Part shown: positions 16,758-25,016 of the stretch, piece by piece
Numbering within the stretch: the stretch's first letter is position 1
Layout of the letters: the number at the start of each line of letters is the position of its first letter
NCBI GenBank assembly: GCA_934149365.1
Contig: CAKPEI010000003.1
Span: 62,001 to 126,000, forward strand
Reading direction: 5' to 3'
Source: an uncultured Clostridia bacterium
Lineage (GTDB): Bacteria > Bacillota > Clostridia > TANB77 > CAG-465
DNA: 64,000 nt
The notes under the pieces: model-generated
What the model saw: only the letters and a program-made list of their open reading frames with translations
What the model was told of the DNA's origin: nothing
The model's database searches: none
Program-made: the position numbers and the translations under genes

Positions 16758-17471
16758 TAAAGTTTACAATTATTACTTTATTTCCTAATTTGTTAAATGA
16801 ATTTAAAGAAACTAGTATAATTAAAAAGGCTGTAGATACAGGTAAAGTTTTAATTGATATAGTTGATTTAAGAGAATTTGGTGAAGGAAAGAGAAGAAAT
16901 GTTGATGATACTGTTTATGGCGGTGGAGTAGGTATGGTTATATCTGTGCCAGTCCTAGATAGAGCTATAGAAAGTGTAATTAGCAATGAAGTAAATAAGT
17001 TGTATACAAACAAAATAATATATATGTCTCCAAAAGGAAAAGTACTTAGCCAAAATGTTGCAAGAGAATTTGCAATGACAGGTGATAATGTAAATTATGT
17101 AGTGCTATGTGGTCATTATGAAGGAATAGACGAAAGAATATTTTCTTTATATGATATTTCTGAACTATCAATAGGAGATTATATTCTAACAGGTGGGGAA
17201 GTGCCAGCGATGGCATTTGTAGATAGTGTTGTAAGACTAGTAGATGGAGTTTTAAAAGACGAAGCTACAGTTTATGAATCACATACCGAATCCATGTTAG
17301 AGGAACCTCAGTATACTAAACCATTTGAATATAAAGGACTTAAGGTCCCTGAAATATTGCTATCACGGTCATCACCAAAAAATTGAAGAATTTAGATATG
17401 ATGAAAGAATAAAAGAAACAAATAAAAAAAGACCAGATTTATTAAAGTTAAATATAAAGGAGGGAAAATAA
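16754..17471 (+). CDS. trmD: tRNA (guanine37-N1)-methyltransferase TrmD, +1 frameshift at a CGG codon
   Basis: The zero frame gives 210 residues ending LLSRSSPKN at 17386. Family members end with a conserved LLSGHH...IxxFR...RPDLL tail of about 35 residues. That tail is intact in the +1 frame: after TCA (17363-17365), skipping the C of CGG (17366-17368) gives GGT CAT CAC, then EEFRYDERIKE and RPDLLKLN, with TAA at 17469-17471. The joined product is 238 residues, a normal TrmD length, and ends 2 bases before rplS. Catalytic SPOUT-knot motifs (YVVLCGHYEGID, YILTGGE) are in the zero frame. TrmD makes m1G37 in tRNAs including the tRNA-Arg reading CGG. Either this is autoregulatory recoding or the sequence contains a one-base insertion. 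Confidence 0.88.
17366..17368 (+). promoter_or_regulatory. putative +1 recoding site (CGG) in trmD
   Basis: This is the only position where the zero frame and the conserved tail can be joined without losing residues: TCA-(C)-GGT. The same form, NNN-(C)-GGN at an in-frame CGG, occurs at 593, 7884, 9490, 10460 and 31594. Confidence 0.5.
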
Positions 17472-17473
17472 AG

Positions 17474-17818
17474 ATGGATATAATCAGAGCTATAGAAAAT
17501 GAACAAATAAAAGAAAACGCTCCTGAATTTAGAATAGGTGATACTGTTAAAGTACACGTTAAAATAAAAGAAGGAAATAGAGAAAGAATTCAGGTTTTTG
17601 AAGGTATTGTTATAAAAAGACAAAATGCTGGCTTAAACGAAACATTTACTGTAAGAAAAATATCTTATGGTGTAGGTGTTGAAAGAACTTTCCCAGTTCA
17701 TTCACCAAAAATAGAAAAAGTAGAAGTAGTAAGAGAAGCAAAAGTTAGAAGAGCTAAATTATATTACTTAAGAGATAGAGTTGGTAAAGCAGCAAAACCT
17801 CAAGAAAAGAAAAAATAA
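17474..17818 (+). CDS. rplS: 50S ribosomal protein L19
   Basis: 114 residues, full length, with the L19 core FRIGDTVKVHVKIKEGNRERIQVFEG and the typical RAKLYYLRDRVGKAAK end. The ribosome site (AAGGAGGG) lies inside the +1-frame tail of trmD. It is the last gene of the operon and is followed by a terminator at 17832. Confidence 0.97.
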   Translation: MDIIRAIENEQIKENAPEFRIGDTVKVHVKIKEGNRERIQVFEGIVIKRQNAGLNETFTVRKISYGVGVERTFPVHSPKIEKVEVVREAKVRRAKLYYLRDRVGKAAKPQEKKK

Positions 17819-17831
17819 TATAAAATATAAG

Positions 17832-17863
17832 TAGTCTTAAAGACATTCTTTAAGGCTATTTTT
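17832..17863 (+). terminator. terminator of the ffh-rplS operon
   Basis: TAGTCTTAAAGA (17832-17843) pairs with TCTTTAAGGCTA (17847-17858), followed by TTTTT. Confidence 0.85.
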
Positions 17864-17880
17864 ATATCATTAATTACTTT

Positions 17881-17913
17881 AGTTATTTTCGGAATTGTAC
17901 TCCGAAAATAACT
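17881..17913. repeat. perfect 13-bp inverted repeat
   Basis: AGTTATTTTCGGA and TCCGAAAATAACT flank a 7-base loop. There is no T run on either side, so it is not an ordinary terminator. It sits between two convergent transcription units. Confidence 0.7.
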
Positions 17914-17934
17914 GGAATTATGAAAAAAGAAAAA

Positions 17935-17984
17935 TAAAAAAGCATGGAGTAACAATTCATTTGAATTATAACTTCATGCTTTTA
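17935..17984 (-). terminator. terminator of the minus-strand ABC-2 operon
   Basis: 17941-17958 pairs imperfectly with 17963-17980. Read on the minus strand, CATGC is followed by TTTTTTAT. Confidence 0.65.
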
Positions 17985-17992
17985 AGTTTACG

Positions 17993-18784
17993 CTATTTCC
18001 CATATTTTCTTAAGCCTTTTTGATAAGTAAATAATGCTAAAGCCATTATTACTGTAATTGCCAGTATTTCTATAATTAGTAATTTTAGACTAAAGCTTTT
18101 TACAATTGCTATTGGTATATGTGCAATATACATAGCAGGAATAAGTGTGTACATTATAACCTTAAGGAAGCCTTTAAACATACTTTCAGGGTATATTGTA
18201 AATGTTATTAACAAGGTAATTGTATATGTCCTTGCCGTTTTTGATAAGTCTCCAAAAAAGAAGGAAAGTGAGTGTACCAATATACAAAGCCCTAAAAAAC
18301 CTACTGCGCCGATTACACCAATAATAATTGCTTCAATGTATTTTAGCATATTAAAGTTTACAGCAAATAAACCTATAAATAAACCATACATTGTATCTCC
18401 TAAGGCAGACATTTTAGACGATGATGTTATTAATGGAATAAGACTATGCTTAGGTTTCGTAAGAAGTACGTCAATATCATTGTTTGCTATTTTGTAACTA
18501 AGTTCTTCAACACCTCCGAAAAGGAAAAAACACAAACCGAATGATATTGTTGGTATACTCCAAAGATATAATATGTCATTTAGGGTAGTTCCATTAATGT
18601 TTCCATCTTCCGTGTTATAAAAAAGGATAAACCAAAACGCTAGCCAAATAAAGTTATTAAGAAACATAGATATTGCCTGAGTTATTGCACTTTTCTTATT
18701 TGAAAAAGCATCTTTTACGTTAGCTACAACACAAGTGAAAAAGTAGCTTGTGGTTGATTTTATTTCTTTAAATACCGTTAACAT
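17993..18784 (-). CDS. ABC-2 type transporter permease (COG3694-like)
   Basis: 263 residues with about six hydrophobic segments, in the pattern of the uncharacterised ABC-2 permease that accompanies COG4586/COG4587 partners (motifs FGGVEELSYKIANNDIDVLLTKP and SKTARTYT). It overlaps the end of the next upstream permease gene by 17 bases. With that permease and the ATPase it forms a three-gene exporter. The substrate is unknown. Confidence 0.85.
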   Translation of the reverse strand: MLTVFKEIKSTTSYFFTCVVANVKDAFSNKKSAITQAISMFLNNFIWLAFWFILFYNTEDGNINGTTLNDILYLWSIPTISFGLCFFLFGGVEELSYKIANNDIDVLLTKPKHSLIPLITSSSKMSALGDTMYGLFIGLFAVNFNMLKYIEAIIIGVIGAVGFLGLCILVHSLSFFFGDLSKTARTYTITLLITFTIYPESMFKGFLKVIMYTLIPAMYIAHIPIAIVKSFSLKLLIIEILAITVIMALALFTYQKGLRKYGK

Positions 18785-19541
18785 TTAATTTTTTCACTCC
18801 TTTTTTGTAGATTATATAAAATATACAGCCTAATATTATAAATGAACCTAGTTCATATAATATTGATATGCCAAGTCTACTGTAATTAAAATTTATTAGA
18901 AGTTTACTTGGTGTATATATTATATGAGTTGTGGGCAAACAAAGCAAAGCTTTTTGAAGGTACTTTGGCATAAATTCAAGTGGTGTAAATGCAAATATAA
19001 GCATAAACTTTTGAACTACTAACCAAACAGATGATGTATCTTTGCCAATCCACATCGCCAGAAGCCCTATAATTATGTGCATGCACAAAAGTAATAAGCA
19101 TGCCATGATTATTATAGGAATAGAGCATAATACAGCAGTTATTGATATATCAATGTTCCTTGCGAAAATTATCCCTATAATGCTTCCTGCCAAAAATAGA
19201 ATTGATGTAAGAGGCAAAAGCCCCAAGCCTTCCGATATAATTCTAAGAACGTAGTTATATGGCTTAGACATATCGTAAGCTATGTCCCCTTGTTCAACCT
19301 GCCTTGAAACTGATTTAAAGTAATTGTGGTATGAGTATATGATAGCTTCGCCGAATATTGCATACCATATTAGCATTTCTCTTGTGTAGCCAGCCATAGT
19401 TTTACTTCCAAGAACATATTCCCATAACAAGCAAAATATTATTATGTGGACGCAAAAGCCAAACACAGTCCCTAAACTGTCATAAAGTTTGCTTACTTCA
19501 TTTTTAAAGACTATCTTAAAAAATGAAAAGTATTTTCTCAT
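18768..19541 (-). CDS. ABC-2 type transporter permease (COG4587-like)
   Basis: 257 residues with six predicted membrane spans. The motif SVSRQVEQGDIAYDMSKPYNYVLR is the paralogous counterpart of the 'LLTKP' loop in the partner permease. It starts 2 bases after the ATPase stop. The two permeases probably form a heterodimeric channel. Confidence 0.85.
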   Translation of the reverse strand: MRKYFSFFKIVFKNEVSKLYDSLGTVFGFCVHIIIFCLLWEYVLGSKTMAGYTREMLIWYAIFGEAIIYSYHNYFKSVSRQVEQGDIAYDMSKPYNYVLRIISEGLGLLPLTSILFLAGSIIGIIFARNIDISITAVLCSIPIIIMACLLLLCMHIIIGLLAMWIGKDTSSVWLVVQKFMLIFAFTPLEFMPKYLQKALLCLPTTHIIYTPSKLLINFNYSRLGISILYELGSFIILGCIFYIIYKKGVKKLNVNGI

Positions 19542-19543
19542 AG

Positions 19544-20524
19544 TTAGCCCTCCTTTTTAGTAGTGTAAATGTCATATATAAGTCCTTCAAGTGAGCTTCC
19601 ATTTACACTAAAATCACTTATGTTTCCTATTTCTGAAAGTTTGTGAAGAACGCCACCGGTAGAGATTTTGTTTTTGTCAAATTCCACTGAAATACTATCA
19701 CCATTTACCTCAAACTGTATATTTGGGGTAGACAAAACATGAGTAGCTTTTTTAAAATCAACATTTTCATCGAAAGTTACATTTGCAACATAAGTTGATA
19801 AAAATGTTTCCTTAATTTCTTTCATGCTTTTATCTAGCATAACATTTCCATGGTTTATTAAGATAATACGCGAGCACAATTTTTCAATATCAGAAATATC
19901 GTGACTAGTTATAAAAATAGTCATGCCATATTCCTTGTTTAGTTTTAAAATGGCTTCACGAACTTTCTTTTTCATGACAATATCAAGACCTATTGTGGGT
20001 TCATCTAAAAAGAAAACCTTTGGTCTGTGTAAAGTTGCAATTGCAACTTCACAAATCATTCTCTGTCCAAGAGATAAACTGTTTACTTTTCTTTCCATTA
20101 AATCGTTAATGTCAAAGAAATCTGTAATTTCCTGTATTCGTTTTGCCAGATCTTCTTTTGGAATATCATAAATGGTTCCGGCTAACTTGTAGCTGTCAAT
20201 AACTGGTAGGTGAGAAATAAGTGAACTTTTTTGCCCAAAAACGGTGGCTATTTGATATGCCATCTTTTTCCTTTGTTTTATTGGAACATATCCACATACG
20301 GATATTTCCCCTTCTGTAGGGTATAGTATACCAGTAAGCATTTTTATTGTTGTAGATTTACCAGCACCATTTGGACCAATAAAGCCAATTATTTCACCTT
20401 CTGATATGTTAAAAGAAATGTTATCAACGGCTGTAAGTGATTCTTTTTGCTTTTTGCCTTTTTCATCTTTAACTTTGATTTCAAAGTTTTTACTTAAGTT
20501 TTTAACTTCTACGATTTTTTTCAT
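19544..20524 (-). CDS. ABC-2 transporter ATP-binding protein (COG4586-like)
   Basis: 326 residues from the ATG at 20524, which has AGGAG upstream. An open frame extends further to 20662 but carries an unrelated hydrophobic run, so I reject it. Walker A is GPNGAGKST, the signature LSLGQRM and Walker B VFFLDEPTIGLD, all intact. The C-terminal 80 residues are an accessory domain typical of polysaccharide or drug type ABC-2 ATPases. It is the first gene of the three-gene exporter operon. Confidence 0.9.
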   Translation of the reverse strand: MKKIVEVKNLSKNFEIKVKDEKGKKQKESLTAVDNISFNISEGEIIGFIGPNGAGKSTTIKMLTGILYPTEGEISVCGYVPIKQRKKMAYQIATVFGQKSSLISHLPVIDSYKLAGTIYDIPKEDLAKRIQEITDFFDINDLMERKVNSLSLGQRMICEVAIATLHRPKVFFLDEPTIGLDIVMKKKVREAILKLNKEYGMTIFITSHDISDIEKLCSRIILINHGNVMLDKSMKEIKETFLSTYVANVTFDENVDFKKATHVLSTPNIQFEVNGDSISVEFDKNKISTGGVLHKLSEIGNISDFSVNGSSLEGLIYDIYTTKKEG

Positions 20525-20580
20525 AATACATGCACTCCTTTTTAAAATATAGTATAAAATGAGTATAAATATATATAAAA

Positions 20581-20619
20581 AAGATGTGCAAGGCTTTTTG
20601 TATACCTTACACATCTTTG
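20581..20619 (-). terminator. terminator downstream of the 40-codon ORF
   Basis: AAGATGTGCAAGG pairs with CCTTACACATCTT. On the minus strand the stem is followed by TTTTTTATA. It separates the small ORF from the ABC-2 operon. Confidence 0.7.
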
Positions 20620-20640
20620 AATTTTTAATATATATCCAAA

Positions 20641-20763
20641 TTAAAGGATAGTATGATAACATCCTTTAAAAGTATTAAGGTATGACAAATAATTACCTAT
20701 ATTGTTTAATATAGATTTAAGAGCATATTCCCATCTGACTTCATTTTTTAATATATGTAACAT
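20641..20763 (-). CDS. small ORF of 40 codons, unknown
   Basis: The ATG at 20763 is preceded by an ideal AAAGGAGG six bases upstream on the minus strand. It encodes MLHILKNEVRWEYALKSILN and continues to a Cys-containing end, KGCYHTIL. A terminator follows 20 bases later, so this looks like an independent small gene. I do not recognise it. A secreted or signalling peptide is possible, but nothing proves translation. Confidence 0.45.
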   Translation of the reverse strand: MLHILKNEVRWEYALKSILNNIGNYLSYLNTFKGCYHTIL

Positions 20764-20946
20764 TGTTATACCTCCTTTTCATTCAAATAATAATATATAA
20801 CAAATACATAGTTTATCTTTTGGAATAATATAAATTTATATGAATTTAATATTCCTTACGATTTTCATGATAACAAAAGTTGAGACTTATGTCAAGGGAT
20901 GAAAATAAAAAACAGTTAAAATTTACCAAATTTGTATTATATGCTT

Positions 20947-21006
20947 GGAAAAGTTGCACAGTAATAACTGGAAAATTTGCACAACAAAATGCGGAAAAGT
21001 TGCACA
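20947..21006 (+). repeat. three 14-bp direct repeats with exact 23-bp period
   Basis: GGAAAAGTTGCACA at 20947 and 20993, and GGAAAATTTGCACA at 20970. The third copy supplies the -35 of the following promoter. The regular phasing (about two helical turns) suggests binding of a regulator on one face of the DNA. Confidence 0.75.
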
Positions 21007-21028
21007 ATGGAAAAATGTATGATATAAT
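21000..21028 (+). promoter_or_regulatory. promoter of the DUF4143 ATPase gene
   Basis: TTGCAC (21000-21005) and TATAAT (21023-21028), spacing 17. The start of transcription would fall near 21035, which forces the coding start to 21048. Confidence 0.7.
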
Positions 21029-21047
21029 CATTTACGAGGTGATAGCT

Positions 21048-22340
21048 ATGTCTTTAACAGAAAAAGGGTATAAAAAGAGATTAATAGATAATAAAATAGA
21101 AGAATATTTAAAAATATTTGGTGCTATTAGCATAGAGGGACCAAAATGGTGCGGAAAAACTTGGACTGCTAAAAACCATGCTAATTCAGCAGTATTTTTA
21201 GATGATAGTACAAACAATTTTGATACTAGAACTAAAGCACAGATGGACGTATCGTTAGTTTTGGATAAAGATAAACCACAATTAATTGATGAGTGGGGAC
21301 AAGTGCCAGAAATTTGGGATGCAGTGAGGCATAGATGTGATAAAGACAAAGAAAAGGGAAAGTACATACTTACAGAATCAACAACACTTAGAACTAAAGA
21401 AGCAGAGGAAAAAATACATCATTCGGGTGCGGGAAGAATAGATAGAATGAAAATGTATTCTATGAGTTTGTATGAGTCTGGTGATTCATGTGGTGCGGCA
21501 TCTTTGAAGGCATTGTTTGATGGTACACAGGATAATGTGGCTGTGAGTAAACCTAGCTTTGAAAAATTGGCAGAGTATATTGTAAGAGGTGGTTGGCCTG
21601 AAAATGTAGAAATAAGTGGTAAGTATTGCCATATATTACCAAAAAGCTATTTAAATGCTGTTCTTAATTCTGACATAAATAAAGATGGTGTAAGTAGAGA
21701 TATCAATAAAATGAATATGCTATTTAAATCATTAGCAAGAAATGAAAGTACAATTGCAAGTAATACTACATTATTATCTGATATAGAAGAATATACAAGT
21801 AACAAAGAATATCAACTTAGTCGTAATACAATAGCTGACTATTTAAGTGTACTTTCAAAGCTTTATTTAACAGAAAATCAAGATGCTTATTCAGTTAATT
21901 TAAGATCAAAAGAAGTTGTAGGAAAATCACCTAAAAGACATTTTACTGATCCTTCACTTGCCTGTGCTGCACTTGATATAACAAAAGATAAACTGATGAA
22001 TGATGTTAGAACGTTTGGCTTTATGTTTGAATCACTAGTTGAAAGAGATTTAAGAATATATATAGAAAGCTTGGGTGGAAAACTTTACCATTATAGAAAC
22101 AACAAAAATGGTGTTGAGGTTGATGCAATTGTTGAATTACCTGGTGGAGATTATGGCGCAATAGAAATAAAACTTGGAGCAAATGAGATTGAAGATGCAA
22201 AACAAAGTCTAACAAGATTTAGTGACGAAGTAAAGATAGATCCAAAGTTTAAGTGTGTAATATGTGGACTTTGGGATGCAGTTGTTAAAGATCCTGAAAC
22301 TGGTATATATATATTACCGATAACTGCATTAAAAGATTAA
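21048..22340 (+). CDS. AAA ATPase with DUF4143 domain
   Basis: 430 residues from the ATG at 21048 (GAGGTGAT upstream). An open extension to 20880 covers the promoter and is rejected. Walker A is GPKWCGKTW and the Walker B-like segment is PQLIDEWGQVPEIWDAVR. The C-terminal half is DUF4143, ending in a nuclease-like ExK region (VDAIVELPGGDYGAIEIKLG). Proteins of this architecture are common, mobile and poorly understood. The gene is monocistronic, with a promoter carrying three phased repeats. Confidence 0.85.
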   Translation: MSLTEKGYKKRLIDNKIEEYLKIFGAISIEGPKWCGKTWTAKNHANSAVFLDDSTNNFDTRTKAQMDVSLVLDKDKPQLIDEWGQVPEIWDAVRHRCDKDKEKGKYILTESTTLRTKEAEEKIHHSGAGRIDRMKMYSMSLYESGDSCGAASLKALFDGTQDNVAVSKPSFEKLAEYIVRGGWPENVEISGKYCHILPKSYLNAVLNSDINKDGVSRDINKMNMLFKSLARNESTIASNTTLLSDIEEYTSNKEYQLSRNTIADYLSVLSKLYLTENQDAYSVNLRSKEVVGKSPKRHFTDPSLACAALDITKDKLMNDVRTFGFMFESLVERDLRIYIESLGGKLYHYRNNKNGVEVDAIVELPGGDYGAIEIKLGANEIEDAKQSLTRFSDEVKIDPKFKCVICGLWDAVVKDPETGIYILPITALKD

Positions 22341-22388
22341 ATTACAGAGGTGAAACGGTAAATATTAGAGTAAAGATTTTGAATATGA

Positions 22389-22511
22389 GATACGCTAATT
22401 GCCGTAATATATGATGGTGTAAATTTACAAGCAATAAATGCAGATTATAATGATGAAATAATAGAAAACACAGAATACAATATATATAAATATAGACCAA
22501 ATCCAAGCTGA
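22389..22511 (+). pseudogene. fragment of an unknown gene
   Basis: A 40-codon open frame without a start codon reads AVIYDGVNLQAINADYNDEI and ends RPNPS before a terminator. It looks like the 3' end of a decayed gene. I do not recognise it. Confidence 0.25.
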
Positions 22512-22519
22512 TAAATTAT

Positions 22520-22568
22520 AATATGCAAGGAAACCAATAAATTTGGCATATTCCTTGCATATTTTTTT
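22520..22568 (+). terminator. terminator before the nucleoside phosphorylase gene
   Basis: AATATGCAAGGAA (22520-22532) pairs with TTCCTTGCATATT (22551-22563), followed by T to 22568. Confidence 0.85.
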
Positions 22569-22607
22569 GGTATATAATATAATTTAATGTATGTAAGAGG
22601 TGATTTT

Positions 22608-23966
22608 GTGAACATATTAGATGTTATTGCTAAAAAAAGAGATAAAGGAGTTTTATCAAAAGAAGAAATAGAATTTTTTGTGAACGAGTATGTAGATGGA
22701 AAAATAGAAGATTATCAGGCTTCAGCAATGCTTATGGCTATGTACATAAATGGACTTGATATGCAAGAGACAGTTGATTTAACACTTGCTATGGCTAATT
22801 CTTCTAATGTGCTGGACTTCGAGGGAATTTTTAGAAATTCATATATTTTAGACAAACATTCTACAGGAGGAGTAGGAGATAAAGTAACTATAATTGCCAT
22901 TCCTATAGCAGCTTCACTTGGAGTAAAGGTGTTTAAAATGTCAGGAAGAGGTTTAGGATTTACAGGTGGAACTGCTGATAAGCTAGAAAGTATTGAAGGA
23001 TACAAAACAGAGCAAGACTTAGTAAGTGCACTTCGTATATTAAATGAGAATGGTGCTTGTATGATAACGCAAAGCTCAGAGATCGCAATAGCTGATAAGA
23101 AATTGTATGCACTTAGAGATGTAACAGCAACTGTAAATTCAATCCCGCTTATAGCTGCCTCTATAATGAGTAAAAAAATAGCTTCTGGAGTAGATAAAAT
23201 TGTTTTAGAGGTTACATGTGGTGATGGAGCTTTTTGTAAAAATGAAGAAGAGGCAAGAAAACTATCTGAGATAATGGTAGAAATAGGTAAAATGGTAAAA
23301 AAAGAAACGGTTGCTATAATAACTAATATGGATGAGCCTTTAGGTTTAAAGGTTGGTAATACTTTAGAAATAGAAGAGGTAATTGAATTTTTACTTGCGG
23401 ATAGAGAAACATTAGAAAGTGATAAGTTTAAAGATTTAAAAGATGTTGTGTTTGAAATTGTGGCATATATGTTAAAACTTGCAGGACTTTGTGAAAATGT
23501 TAGAGAAGCTAAATTAAAAATAATGGAAAATATTTTAAATCATAATGCATATAGAAAGTTTATAGATATTGTAAAAGCACAGGGAGGACATATAACTAGT
23601 GTGTATATGGAACATTTAAATATGAATGTTGATATTCCAATTTTACCGCATAAAGCTAGTTTTATGAAAGAAATAAAGGCTGACAAAGACGGATTTGTTA
23701 ATTATCTGGATACTGAAAAAGTTGGAAAAGCCCTAGTAGAACTAGGTGGTGGAAGACACAAAAAGGATGATTTAATTGACCTATCAGTTGGATTTGTAAT
23801 AAAGAAGAAAAATGGAGAAGCTGTAAAACAGGGGGACACTATAATGCAAGTTTTGTTTAATGATAAGGAAAAATTTGAAAATGCAGCGACTTATCTTGCA
23901 CAAGGAATTAAAGTAGATGACAATAAATTAATAAAAGGGCAAGCAATACTTGATATTGTAACTTAA
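22608..23966 (+). CDS. pdp: pyrimidine-nucleoside phosphorylase
   Basis: About 452 residues. The start is the GTG at 22608, with AGAGGTGA upstream and alignment with the family start (NILDVIAKKRDKGVLSKEEI). The glycosyltransferase signature KHSTGGVGDKVT, then KMSGRGLGFTGGTADKLESI and the SxK residues MSKKIASG, match Pdp/DeoA. The C-terminal domain (GFVIKKKNGEAVKQGD) completes the fold. It cleaves uridine or thymidine with phosphate for salvage. rsmD follows 12 bases later. Confidence 0.92.
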   Translation: MNILDVIAKKRDKGVLSKEEIEFFVNEYVDGKIEDYQASAMLMAMYINGLDMQETVDLTLAMANSSNVLDFEGIFRNSYILDKHSTGGVGDKVTIIAIPIAASLGVKVFKMSGRGLGFTGGTADKLESIEGYKTEQDLVSALRILNENGACMITQSSEIAIADKKLYALRDVTATVNSIPLIAASIMSKKIASGVDKIVLEVTCGDGAFCKNEEEARKLSEIMVEIGKMVKKETVAIITNMDEPLGLKVGNTLEIEEVIEFLLADRETLESDKFKDLKDVVFEIVAYMLKLAGLCENVREAKLKIMENILNHNAYRKFIDIVKAQGGHITSVYMEHLNMNVDIPILPHKASFMKEIKADKDGFVNYLDTEKVGKALVELGGGRHKKDDLIDLSVGFVIKKKNGEAVKQGDTIMQVLFNDKEKFENAATYLAQGIKVDDNKLIKGQAILDIVT

Positions 23967-23978
23967 GAAGGAGAAAAA

Positions 23979-24533
23979 ATGAGAATAATAGCAGGAAAAT
24001 GGAAATCAAAAAAATTAAACTCACCTAAAACTGAGAAAACTAGGCCAACATTAGACAGAGTTAAAGAAGCTTTGTTTTCAATGCTTTTACCATATATTCA
24101 AGATGCTGTAGTGCTTGATTTGTTCTCTGGTACAGGAAATTTGGGTATAGAGGCTTTAAGTAGAGGAGCAAAATTTGCATATCTAAATGATGTAAACTAT
24201 GATGCCGTTAAAGTAATTTATTCTAATGTACAATTGACTAATTACGAAAATTATGCTAAAATTACGAAGAAAGATTATGAAAAGTGTTTGAAATCTTTAA
24301 ATAATGATGGTGTTAAGCTAGATATAATATTTTTAGATCCACCTTACGAAAGTAAAGTAGAAGAAAAATGTTTGGGCTTAATTTCAAATAGTGATTTAAT
24401 TCATGAGAATACTGTAATAATTTTAGAATCGGATAAGGAAAAAATATTTAAGGAAAATATCGATGGTCTACGTTTAGTAGATAAGAGAACATATGGAAGA
24501 GTAATGCTTAGAATATATAAAAGGGAGGAATAA
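23979..24533 (+). CDS. rsmD: 16S rRNA (guanine966-N2)-methyltransferase RsmD
   Basis: 184 residues. MRIIAGKWKSKKL opens the protein, with VLDLFSGTGNLGIEALSRGA as the SAM site and IIFLDPPYES as the catalytic DPPY motif. It methylates G966 of 16S rRNA (E. coli numbering). It is probably co-transcribed with pdp and the following coiled-coil gene. Confidence 0.94.
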   Translation: MRIIAGKWKSKKLNSPKTEKTRPTLDRVKEALFSMLLPYIQDAVVLDLFSGTGNLGIEALSRGAKFAYLNDVNYDAVKVIYSNVQLTNYENYAKITKKDYEKCLKSLNNDGVKLDIIFLDPPYESKVEEKCLGLISNSDLIHENTVIILESDKEKIFKENIDGLRLVDKRTYGRVMLRIYKREE

Positions 24534-24538
24534 GTGTA

Positions 24539-24976
24539 ATGGAAATATTTACATTATTAGAAAATCTAGAGGATATATTAGGCGGAGGTGCAAAAGTTCC
24601 ATTTTCTTCAAAAGTATTAGTAGATGCAGATGAATTAAGGGAAATATTAGAAGAGATAAGACTTAAATTACCAGATGAATTAAAACAAGCAAAATGGGTT
24701 AAAGAAGAAAGACAAAGAATTCTTGAAGATGCACATAAAGAAGCTGATGATATAGTAAAAGAAGCAGAAACTAAGATTATATCTATGATAGATGATCATG
24801 AAATAACAAGACAAGCTATGGCACAAAAAGAAGAAATTATTGAGTCTGCAAATAAAGTATCTAAAGAGATAAGTATGGGAACAAGAGAATATGCTGATGC
24901 TTTACTTGAAAGATTAGAAGAGATACTTAAAGAAACACTTGATGTTATTCATAATAATAGAAAAGAATTAAAATAG
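24539..24976 (+). CDS. coiled-coil protein of the rsmD neighbourhood
   Basis: 145 residues, almost entirely charged helix from about 30 on (ELREILEEIRLKLPDELKQA, KEADDIVKEAETKI). It has no signal or membrane segment. Similar proteins, often labelled ATPase-subunit-like, follow rsmD in many Clostridia, but their function is not established. It starts 5 bases after rsmD. Confidence 0.65.
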   Translation: MEIFTLLENLEDILGGGAKVPFSSKVLVDADELREILEEIRLKLPDELKQAKWVKEERQRILEDAHKEADDIVKEAETKIISMIDDHEITRQAMAQKEEIIESANKVSKEISMGTREYADALLERLEEILKETLDVIHNNRKELK

Positions 24977-25016
24977 AGGATTGGGCTTAATATTTGGAAA
25001 AGAGAGTTGATATATA

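Noticed and set aside
17881..17913. Perfect inverted repeat as the rplS terminator
   Set aside because: It has no T run on either strand, and a proper terminator already exists at 17832-17863.
20880..21047. N-terminal extension of the DUF4143 ATPase
   Set aside because: It would cover the three direct repeats and the TTGCAC/TATAAT promoter; the ATG at 21048 has its own ribosome site.
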